From contig NZ_JACVMN010000002.1 in assembly GCF_014698935.1 (NCBI RefSeq), positions 558,001 to 622,000 on the forward strand: a stretch of 64,000 bases of DNA, written 5' to 3'. Position 1 is the stretch's first letter; every line of letters begins with the position of its first letter. Source of the DNA: Flagellimonas sp. S3867 (GTDB lineage: Bacteria; Bacteroidota; Bacteroidia; Flavobacteriales; Flavobacteriaceae). Under the pieces are notes generated by a model. That model ran no database searches and had not been told where the DNA came from. It saw only the letters and a list, made by a program, of their open reading frames with translations. The translations under genes were made by a program, and so were the position numbers. Below, piece by piece: positions 50,545 to 57,095 of the stretch.

Positions 50545-50576
50545 AAAAAAGCTCCAGCGAAAACTGGAGCTTTTTT
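50545..50576. terminator. Bidirectional terminator after the PUL
   Basis: AAAAAAGCTCCAG, loop CGAAAA, CTGGAGCTTTTTT. It is symmetric and so usable on both strands. It ends the PUL transcript, and may once have ended a minus-strand tRNA gene whose 3' end lies just to the right. Confidence 0.92.
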
Positions 50577-50583
50577 ATTATTT

Positions 50584-50605
50584 GTGGTCCCACCTGGGAC
50601 TGAAC
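50584..50605 (-). other. tRNA 3'-end-like fragment, candidate attachment site
   Basis: Read on the minus strand, GTTCAGTCCCAGGTGGGACCA looks like the 3' half of a T-arm followed by an acceptor strand GTGGGAC and a CA end. There is no D-arm, anticodon arm or 5' acceptor strand to the right, so it is not a complete tRNA. Integrases of the tyrosine family often use the 3' end of a tRNA gene as target and leave such a copy at the far end of the element. The fit is by eye. Confidence 0.5.
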
Positions 50606-50653
50606 TATTCATATATTTGACTCATTTTCAGTGATTTGCAATTCTTCTAAATT

Positions 50654-50700
50654 GATTACTCACCGAAAAACTCACCAAAACTATGTCGGATTTTAAATGA
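50654..50700 (+). repeat. Direct repeat copy A (possible integrase arm sites)
   Basis: The motif begins GATTACTCACC and ends ATTTTAAATGA. Apart from a 12-base insertion (a second ACTCACC unit), it matches the copy at 54402-54436 at 33 of 35 positions. Repeated ACTCACC units resemble the arm-type binding sites of tyrosine recombinases. Confidence 0.75.
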
Positions 50701-50902
50701 ACGTTTAATAAATTAAATATAGGCATAATTTATTGAGAGTAAGGTCCACAGCTCTACAAGTCCAACAATTTATCGGTTTATTTAGCTTAATATAGTGGAG
50801 TCTGTAACCTCATCATCATCCGCCAAAAGAAATGCTTTGATAACTTTCAATTAAAATCCTCTATCCTCTTCAAACCACAACATCATAGGACTATTGCCCT
50901 TA

Positions 50903-51346
50903 CTATTTATCCTTACACAATATCCCATCAGAGGAAATCTCTTCTCCATTCAGTTCCATATACGAGACATATTCAATGCAATCACCTTCTTTTCCTTGCA
51001 TTACCACTAACATTCCACCTGAGTCATTTACTTGTTTTTGCTCTTCTGTCAGAGCGTGTCTAGAGGAATCGTAGGTTACTATATAAGAACAATCATCTAC
51101 CCAATCCAGTTGAGCATAAAATTCAACTGTTTCCATATCTGAAGCTTGTTGCTTTTCAATTTTAATGAGAACTTCCGTTTGTGAATTTCCCTTACGCATA
51201 ATTTTCCATTCCATTTCATTAGGGTAACTTAAATAGGTTGTAAAAATCCCTTCTTCAAAAGTATCACACTCTGAGATTTGGCCATTAACCCCTAGAGAAG
51301 TTAACAACAGTAGATTAAGAAGCCTTGCCTGCCAAAATACGGTCAT
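50903..51346 (-). CDS. Hypothetical secreted protein
   Basis: A 147-residue protein with a probable signal peptide (MTVFWQARLLNLLLLTSLGVNG, cut near 22). The mature part is acidic and beta-rich and has four cysteines (in SECDTF, DDCSY, GDCIEY and ILCKDK), so one or two disulfides are likely in the periplasm. I do not recognise a family. It is the last gene of a minus-strand operon: its start lies 3 bp after the stop of the coiled-coil gene. A role with the two upstream membrane proteins is inferred from that packing only. Confidence 0.65.
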   Translation of the reverse strand: MTVFWQARLLNLLLLTSLGVNGQISECDTFEEGIFTTYLSYPNEMEWKIMRKGNSQTEVLIKIEKQQASDMETVEFYAQLDWVDDCSYIVTYDSSRHALTEEQKQVNDSGGMLVVMQGKEGDCIEYVSYMELNGEEISSDGILCKDK

Positions 51347-51349
51347 TTT

Positions 51350-52633
51350 TTAATCTGTTTCGATAATCATGTAATTACTTAATTCCCAAAACTTATTTTT
51401 ATTTACAATTTGAAGTGTGTTGTTGCGATAATCAATTGCACGAGACCATGAGACATGATTTGTTATTAAGCTTCTAAAGCGCTTTCTTTCCGGTAACTGG
51501 ATTATGGTGTCCAATTCAAAATCAATACGTGTAAAATCCTCTCTCCGTATTCGTGTTAGGTCAATTCTTCTTTTTATAATAGCTCTTTTCCAATCGCGCC
51601 GCTTGAGTATTCCCAATTTTTTCAGTTCTTCTGTGCTTGCAATCAGTAAATATCTACTTCGAATCTTAATCTCATTTTCCAATAGCACTAAATCCCGCTC
51701 TTCTAATTTAGTTACCATTCTTTTCACGTCATCAAGCAAATCTTGAGAAACACCTAATGAATAATCATACTCATTCATCGTAGCTCGTATTTTGGACTCC
51801 CAATTCTTAACACTCTCTTTTTTCAGTTTTAAATTTTCCATCCGTTGCTGTATCTCGTTAAGCCAGGGACTGCCACCATATTTTTCCTTGGCCGGAATAT
51901 TTACCCAAACCGGTTTGTCCTCATGCGATGTCATCTCCGCTAGCAATACCCCTTCATCTCCTGGTCCCAGTTTTTCTTCAATGTCTTTTACGAAATCATA
52001 ATATTCGTTGTCCATTTCCATTAAGAATTTATAAAAATCGACAATTGTCCTAGACATTTCATCAAAGAATAACTCATTTTTCTCAAGTCTTTGATTGACG
52101 TTTCGTAATTCAACAATTGCTCGTTCTTTAGCCTCCCGAATTTCAAATAGCCTTCGATCTTTATTTTTCAATTCTAGCTCTTTGGCACGTATCTTCTTCT
52201 TCAATTGATCGATTTGATGCATTTCCATTCCCTCAATGCCTGTACTTACTAAAGCAGCTAATCGATTCTTTTCCGCAGTCAAGGAATCTCGTTGTTGCTC
52301 AAGTTCGACAATACTGCTGTCTTGATTATGAATTCTTTCAAGAAGTCGTTCGCGTTCCCTCTCCCAAGTAATTTTGTCGTTTTTATAATTCCTCTCCAGG
52401 CGCTTTTTGGCGGTAGTCAATTCAACGATATCCATATTAAGGATTTTCAAACTGTCCTTTAATACCGAATTTTCGTTATAATATTCATTTAGTTCGATTC
52501 CCAACTCATTGGAATGTTTCGTTTCTTTAAAGTAAAGCCAGGATGGTGAGCCTATAGACCCTAATAGAATCAATCCCAGAATGATAGCCCCCCAAAATGG
52601 CAATGAAAATTTAATAGTTTTGTTTAATTTCAT
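51350..52633 (-). CDS. Membrane-anchored long coiled-coil protein
   Basis: A 427-residue protein from the ATG at 52633 (MKLNKTIKFSLPFWG; a start at 52651 is possible). One TM lies at about residues 9-30. Then comes a long coiled coil (about 45-200, rich in E, K, R, L, such as RLERNYKNDKITWERERERL), a mixed segment (about 200-300), a second helical region and a basic C-terminal part (RRDWKRAIIKRRIDLTRIRRED). The N-in, C-out topology would place the coiled coil in the periplasm. No known domain is recognised. The start overlaps the end of the upstream gene by 23 bp, which suggests coupling. Confidence 0.7.
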   Translation of the reverse strand: MKLNKTIKFSLPFWGAIILGLILLGSIGSPSWLYFKETKHSNELGIELNEYYNENSVLKDSLKILNMDIVELTTAKKRLERNYKNDKITWERERERLLERIHNQDSSIVELEQQRDSLTAEKNRLAALVSTGIEGMEMHQIDQLKKKIRAKELELKNKDRRLFEIREAKERAIVELRNVNQRLEKNELFFDEMSRTIVDFYKFLMEMDNEYYDFVKDIEEKLGPGDEGVLLAEMTSHEDKPVWVNIPAKEKYGGSPWLNEIQQRMENLKLKKESVKNWESKIRATMNEYDYSLGVSQDLLDDVKRMVTKLEERDLVLLENEIKIRSRYLLIASTEELKKLGILKRRDWKRAIIKRRIDLTRIRREDFTRIDFELDTIIQLPERKRFRSLITNHVSWSRAIDYRNNTLQIVNKNKFWELSNYMIIETD

Positions 52634-53174
52634 CACTCCATCTTTTATCAATAAAACTCAATCTTTCTCCTTCATCCGCTATTGAAAATAGCAGGTAGCC
52701 GTCTTCTAAATCACTACTGTAATTATCATTAAAAATCTTTAATGCATCTCCAGAAAGTGTTACATTATCTTGACTTCGTTGCATAACAATTAGTTCCTCG
52801 CTTGAAACAATGTAACCATCTCCGCTGTAAAAATCCAGATAATGATTGCTGTTGGAAAAAAGCATTTCAAAGTCAAAGAAAATAGTATCCTTGTCCGCAG
52901 AATATTGAACATTTGAAAATTCAATGGAAGCTCCGTTATTATTATATATTCCCTTAAAAACGGCTTTTAAATCTTCACTATTAAACCTATACGGAACCTT
53001 TTCATACTCCGCCACTTCTTCTTCGATTCTTTGAACTTGAGGTGTACGATACACCTCTTCGGAATAAACTCTAGGATTGCTCTGATACATATTTCCGCTA
53101 CTTTCAGAAGTAACCCAACCCCATACAGCTGCAAGTGCCAAATCCACCAAAATATACTTCCATAGTCTACCCAT
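52611..53174 (-). CDS. Hypothetical membrane-anchored protein
   Basis: A 187-residue protein with an N-terminal hydrophobic segment (about 5-22, YILVDLALAAVWGWVTS) that may be an uncleaved anchor, a polar linker, and a soluble domain of about 120 residues from FNSEDLKAVFKGIYN. The family is not recognised. It is the first gene of the three-gene minus-strand operon and is divergent from the ParB-like gene across 158 bp, so the two transcripts may share regulation. Confidence 0.65.
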   Translation of the reverse strand: MGRLWKYILVDLALAAVWGWVTSESSGNMYQSNPRVYSEEVYRTPQVQRIEEEVAEYEKVPYRFNSEDLKAVFKGIYNNNGASIEFSNVQYSADKDTIFFDFEMLFSNSNHYLDFYSGDGYIVSSEELIVMQRSQDNVTLSGDALKIFNDNYSSDLEDGYLLFSIADEGERLSFIDKRWSDEIKQNY

Positions 53175-53332
53175 CTTTTTTCTTAATAAAATACAAAAAA
53201 TAATCTGCGCTTATGTTATAGAAATCTTATTTTATTGGAAGCTAAGTGCTTTCTGAAAGATGTTTTCTTTAAGTGGTTTTTAACTATTTCATCCTTGTTC
53301 TTGCCTAGTTTTTTTGCTACCTTAAAAAGAAA

Positions 53333-54310
53333 ATGAAAAAATCAAACTTCGTTGTTCTCACACTTTTTTTGTTCCTCCTAATTACTCCAGTTCAGTTAGC
53401 ACATGCCCAACTATTTGGATTGGGAAGAAGAGTATTGACCAAAACCTTTAACAAGTCAGTAAAATCTACAGTTGGTCGAAGTGGGACAAGAGCTCTTTCT
53501 GGGACAAGAGCCGCTTCCAGCGCTTCGCGATCCTACAGTTATTCATCAGCATCTAGAGTTGCAAGATCCTCTCGTTACCGTTCCTATAAACCTACCACCC
53601 GTTTTCAGCGGTCGGAACTACGCCGTCGTTATAATCTAAGCAACGCCAAAACGTTAAGGTTAAAAAATAAGCGCCTTGGCACCGTAAGCAGACGGGAGGC
53701 CACTCAAGTTCTGCAACGTAGAAGGCAGCAAAAATTGGCCTTAGAACGCCGGCAAATCCAACAAAGAAAACAAGCGCTCAAGAAAACCCAAGAAACTCGA
53801 TATAAAAATAACACTTTGCATTCCAGCAAGCTGCTGGAGCAACGTAAACAAATCCGCTTAACTAAACTTGAAAACAAGAAAAACCAGTTGGCCCTGAAAC
53901 ATAAGAAAAGTCAGCTCCAAAAGAAAAAATCCTTAGCTGAACTTGAAAATCAAAAAAAGGCAATCAAGATAAAAAAAGGGGAAACCACCCCCGCGCTTCC
54001 CAGCAAAGTAACACAGATAACGCCTGATGAACTGCATCCAACCCATTATATCAACAAGAATAAAAAGGCTATGAAGAACCTATATAAGGAGATTAAAAAA
54101 GATGGGGTCAAAGAGCCAATAAAGTATGTCAAACATGAAGACAAAAAGTATATTGTTGATGGTCATCATCGGTATTTCTCAGCTCAAAAACTAGGCATAA
54201 CTGAAGTTCCCGTTAGTGAAGTGAAGCTTCCTTATCTTAATTACAAAACCCCTTCGGACTTAAAACTTGAACCAGGAGGTCATCCAAAATATTGGAAATA
54301 TATCAAGTAA
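53333..54310 (+). CDS. Secreted basic protein with C-terminal ParB-like domain
   Basis: A 325-residue protein with a clear signal peptide (1-25, AHA-Q). A Ser/Arg-rich low-complexity stretch (about 40-90) is followed by a very basic helical region (95-215, rich in K, R, Q). The C-terminal domain (about 226-300) has ParB/sulfiredoxin-fold features: ITPDELHPTHYI, then YKEIKKDGVKEPIKYV, then IVDGHHRYFSAQKLGI with the hallmark VDGHHR at 275-280. This domain occurs at the C-termini of predicted polymorphic toxins. Export plus a C-terminal nuclease-like domain would fit a toxin, but no immunity gene follows it. Confidence 0.75.
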   Translation: MKKSNFVVLTLFLFLLITPVQLAHAQLFGLGRRVLTKTFNKSVKSTVGRSGTRALSGTRAASSASRSYSYSSASRVARSSRYRSYKPTTRFQRSELRRRYNLSNAKTLRLKNKRLGTVSRREATQVLQRRRQQKLALERRQIQQRKQALKKTQETRYKNNTLHSSKLLEQRKQIRLTKLENKKNQLALKHKKSQLQKKKSLAELENQKKAIKIKKGETTPALPSKVTQITPDELHPTHYINKNKKAMKNLYKEIKKDGVKEPIKYVKHEDKKYIVDGHHRYFSAQKLGITEVPVSEVKLPYLNYKTPSDLKLEPGGHPKYWKYIK

Positions 54311-54401
54311 CCGTGTATTTAAAAGGAAATATGCTTCAAATAGTCCACTAAAAAACTCTTTTTTTATAGAATTCTAAATGTGGCGGCTTGCAATTGAGTT
54401 A

Positions 54402-54436
54402 GATTACTCACCAAAACTATATCGAATTTTAAATGA
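54402..54436 (+). repeat. Direct repeat copy B
   Basis: The same motif as at 50654-50700 without the 12-base insertion, with two mismatches over 35 bases. It is preceded by TTGCAATT (54388-54395), as copy A is (50637-50644). Together the copies bracket the four genes at 50.9-54.3 kb. Confidence 0.75.
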
Positions 54437-54517
54437 CCTTATTTTCTAATAAATATGAGCTTAATATATTTCACGAGTTCCTTTAGGATACAGGTTTATT
54501 TATCTTTATTTGCGATT

Positions 54518-55111
54518 CTATAAGCCTATGGATGTGTTTTTGTTGCACTTACTTTTGGCTTCTCGGAGCGCTACATATACTCTTTTTAGAAGATCTTCGT
54601 AATTCTCTTCTTTCTTATGTTCAGTAACTCCGCAAGAAATTGAAAGATTTAAGTCTGAATTCAAAAACTCTTCATTAACTTTCTTTCGCAAAACGTTAGA
54701 AATTTCAAGAGCATAAGAAAGTTGTGCATTTGGGCATATGACAATGAATTCATCTCCTCTAGTGTACTGGCGAAACACATATTCACCTGCACCGATAACA
54801 TCTAGGATAATTCTAACCACTTTTTGCAAATATTGATCAGCAATTAAATAACCAACTGTGTCATTTAAATCTTTAAAGTCATCAATATCGACAAGAATCA
54901 AAGAAAATTGAACGCTATTGGTCCTGGAGGTCTTTATTTTTTTCTTTAAAAATGAGGTAAACCTAGTTCCATTATACAAACCGGTCAAACTATCTCTATT
55001 TGACCTGTTTAAATATAGTCTTCTATAATAGAACGTTGTACAAAGGAGTACAATAATCAGTATATAAGATAAAATATCCATCTCCTTAATAGCCAAATAC
55101 GCTGTCGTCAA
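54518..55111 (-). CDS. Membrane-anchored GGDEF-domain nucleotide cyclase
   Basis: A 197-residue protein: one TM (about 12-30) and a single GGDEF domain (38-197) with no sensor. Catalytic-site features are present: DSLTGLYN (40-47), the metal-binding VDIDDFKDLND (74-84), and RGDEF at 118-122, where the first Gly is Arg, a variant tolerated in active cyclases. The fold makes cyclic dinucleotides in diguanylate cyclases and is related to the palm of Cas10 and mCpol enzymes. Its start overlaps the SLATT gene stop by 4 bp (ATGA), so the two are translationally coupled. I infer that it makes a nucleotide signal for the SLATT protein. Confidence 0.82.
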   Translation of the reverse strand: MTTAYLAIKEMDILSYILIIVLLCTTFYYRRLYLNRSNRDSLTGLYNGTRFTSFLKKKIKTSRTNSVQFSLILVDIDDFKDLNDTVGYLIADQYLQKVVRIILDVIGAGEYVFRQYTRGDEFIVICPNAQLSYALEISNVLRKKVNEEFLNSDLNLSISCGVTEHKKEENYEDLLKRVYVALREAKSKCNKNTSIGL

Positions 55112-55599
55112 TCTATTGATTTATACGATTGCGGCCCAGGATAGACTCCAAGTTTTTTAGTTTGTGCCCTTGCTTCACGGTAAATCTTATAAGGAACATT
55201 CATTGTGTCAAGATTATCCCATTCTTTCTTAATCTCATTCAGTTTTGAGGTAAATGTATAGGGGTTATCGATTTCAAATAGCATCAAATATTCCAATCTG
55301 TGACGTAATTTGTCGTATGTCTCTGACATCTTTCTGTGTTTTTCAGCAATTTCCGAAGGTTTTAGATATGTCTGCAATCCAACCAAAATAGAAATTAGAC
55401 ACCCAATGACTGCATTGAGGATATTAAAATAATCACTCCAGAATTGAATCGTAATTAATGCTCCAAGGATAATTGGAGGTGTTCCAAAATAAATATTTCT
55501 TCGTTCATGCCTTTTTGATTCAAAACGATGGGCAAATTCTAGGGTATGAATCCGTCTAGTCATATCTATAACAAATAGTTTTTGCTTCTCTGTTACCAT
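55108..55599 (-). CDS. SLATT-domain two-TM protein
   Basis: A 163-residue protein with an N-terminal amphipathic helix (RRIHTLEFAHRFESKRHERRN), two TM segments at about 38-53 and 58-78, and a C-terminal cytoplasmic helical part beginning PSEIAEKHRKMSETYDKLRH. This order is characteristic of SLATT (SMODS/SLOG-associating two-TM) effectors, predicted pore-formers in nucleotide-signalled defence. It lies 1 bp after the cupin-like gene and overlaps the GGDEF gene by 4 bp. I infer membrane-disrupting effector activity from family knowledge. Confidence 0.8.
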   Translation of the reverse strand: MVTEKQKLFVIDMTRRIHTLEFAHRFESKRHERRNIYFGTPPIILGALITIQFWSDYFNILNAVIGCLISILVGLQTYLKPSEIAEKHRKMSETYDKLRHRLEYLMLFEIDNPYTFTSKLNEIKKEWDNLDTMNVPYKIYREARAQTKKLGVYPGPQSYKSID

Positions 55600-55600
55600 A

Positions 55601-56521
55601 TTAACCGTATTTAAATATTGTATCTACTCGATCTAATAGAGCATTCCGATTCTTTATTGGAGATCTCTTTGTTTCCGATGTTTTTTCGCCTGAAGGTCCT
55701 AGGATGAAACCCTCCTCAACACTTCCTAAGGAATAATCAAAAAGAAATAAAGTTATTACCATGTCGCCATTTTCATCGTGAAAAATAGGTTGTGAACTGT
55801 GATAACTACCTTCCTTTACATCATAAATATTACCTTGTGAGATACTCTCTGAACTATCTTTTATGCAACTCACTGGTTGGTTAGTGTTTACCAAGTAGGA
55901 AGTCCTAATGGCCATTTTCTTTTCACGCGGACTTCTCCATTTTAGTTTGAACAAGGATAGTTCACCGTTCTTAGCATTCTTAACTGTATACAAGCTATTC
56001 TCTATCTCTCCTTTAAATACTAAACTCCTCGCATAGCAAATATGAGAGTGAATCTTAAACCTTTGATCTAATATGTTCTGTGAACTCTTATCCCAGAAAT
56101 GAACTCTCAATACCTTAAATTTTCCATTTTGGAAATATCTGTACAGGGTTAAATCATAAAACCCCTGAGATCCAACATAAATCTCAGTTTGCTCATCTAA
56201 TATTAAAGATGCATAAAGCAACGACCAGAGAATGTGTCTAGAAAACCTGTAGTTTGAAAAAGAAAAATTACCCCTGAAATGAGACAAAATTGAAAATACA
56301 AATACGACCTTGAAAGAGACTGATTTCCTTAAATTTAAATCATCATTTTCAATAACCGAAATCAACTTGTCTAAACTGAATTCTGTGCGCTTACCAAAAT
56401 AATATTTGGTGACATCGGAAGGAAAAAGACTTGTAATTGGCCTACCAGTGTTCTCCATTGAGGCTAGTACACCATTGATTATTTCAAGAAATTCACCTCT
56501 TGTTATTATAGCTTTTTCCAC
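55601..56521 (-). CDS. Cupin-like protein of unknown function, first gene of SLATT/GGDEF operon
   Basis: A 306-residue soluble protein. The N-terminal half (1-130) is helical without recognised motifs. Residues 135-270 look like a cupin barrel: VLRVHFWDKSSQ, then FKIHSHICYARSLVFKGEIEN with H158-x-H160 and G171, and later EGSYHSSQPIFHDENGD with H241. The three histidines could bind a metal. The call is by eye and tentative. The gene is the first of a three-gene run with 1-bp and -4-bp junctions, so it must act with the SLATT and GGDEF proteins, possibly as sensor or regulator. Confidence 0.6.
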   Translation of the reverse strand: MEKAIITRGEFLEIINGVLASMENTGRPITSLFPSDVTKYYFGKRTEFSLDKLISVIENDDLNLRKSVSFKVVFVFSILSHFRGNFSFSNYRFSRHILWSLLYASLILDEQTEIYVGSQGFYDLTLYRYFQNGKFKVLRVHFWDKSSQNILDQRFKIHSHICYARSLVFKGEIENSLYTVKNAKNGELSLFKLKWRSPREKKMAIRTSYLVNTNQPVSCIKDSSESISQGNIYDVKEGSYHSSQPIFHDENGDMVITLFLFDYSLGSVEEGFILGPSGEKTSETKRSPIKNRNALLDRVDTIFKYG

Positions 56522-56617
56522 CCTGATAGATTAACTGCATGTCTTCAAATGAATTTAAATTGCTTTGTCCCTTCGTGCTTTCCCCCTGGACTAACGGTTT
56601 ATTGTTCTGGTTCTTTA

Positions 56618-57052
56618 TTAAAATAGTTTCTCTGAATAAATCATACAAAACGCAACTATGGCTGCTACGGTGGCCAAACCAAAAAACAGAAGCTGCAAAT
56701 AAAACAGATACCAGGTGTAATTTCCATACATGGCCATGATTCTTTTTATCTCTTCATTTTCATCTTCAAACTTTAATTCATTTTTTATTTTCTTAGTTGT
56801 TGCTTTAAAATCCATCAATCTGCTTATTGACGATGCCAATCCAAAAATTACTGAAAAAACTGTTAATAGCATTCCAAAAGTGAAAAATGTTTTCTCCCAA
56901 CAGTAGGGATTGAACTCTTCATCCTTTAGAAAGGAAAGGAGAAACCCTAATGTGCTAACTGAAAAAATCAAAATCAAATTCTTAAGATAGCTAAAGTGGT
57001 CTCTCAAAATTTGTTGCCAACGTACAAACCTCTCGTTACTATTTATGTTCAT
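56618..57052 (-). CDS. Three-TM protein downstream of hamB
   Basis: A 144-residue membrane protein with TM segments at about 22-42 (LILIFSVSTLGFLLSF), 54-75 (FFTFGMLLTVFSVIFGLASS) and 112-140. A polar, charged loop of about 35 residues (KATTKKIKNELKFEDENEE) separates the second and third. There is no enzyme motif; it recalls small 2TM/3TM effectors of defence loci but is not clearly SLATT. It starts 43 bp after the hamB stop on the same strand and ends 97 bp before the cupin-like gene, so it could belong to either system or be a third one. Confidence 0.65.
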   Translation of the reverse strand: MNINSNERFVRWQQILRDHFSYLKNLILIFSVSTLGFLLSFLKDEEFNPYCWEKTFFTFGMLLTVFSVIFGLASSISRLMDFKATTKKIKNELKFEDENEEIKRIMAMYGNYTWYLFYLQLLFFGLATVAAIVAFCMIYSEKLF

Positions 57053-57095
57053 GGTTTCACTTTTAATTGAAAGAAATTTGTCCTAATTATATGTA

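Larger units (their letters stand above)
50450..50902. other. Junction region between the PUL and the genomic island
   Basis: A 453-bp gene-free region. It holds the PUL terminator (50545-50576), a tRNA-3'-end-like segment (50584-50605), ACTCACC repeats and a 35-bp motif (50654-50700). Further downstream is a weaker shared segment, GGTTTATTTA at 50775, that also follows the second copy of the motif at 54493. I read it as the left end of an integrated element. Confidence 0.55.

Noticed and set aside
50584..50605. A complete tRNA gene at the island border
   Set aside because: Only the T-arm and acceptor 3' part can be seen; no anticodon arm or 5' acceptor strand fits on the right.
54518..55599. 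GGDEF plus 2TM pair as a standard Panoptes (mCpol/2TM) or CBASS system
   Set aside because: The cyclase has classical diguanylate-cyclase motifs rather than a recognisable mCpol or CD-NTase pattern, and the 2TM protein looks like SLATT; the resemblance is in logic, not clear family membership.
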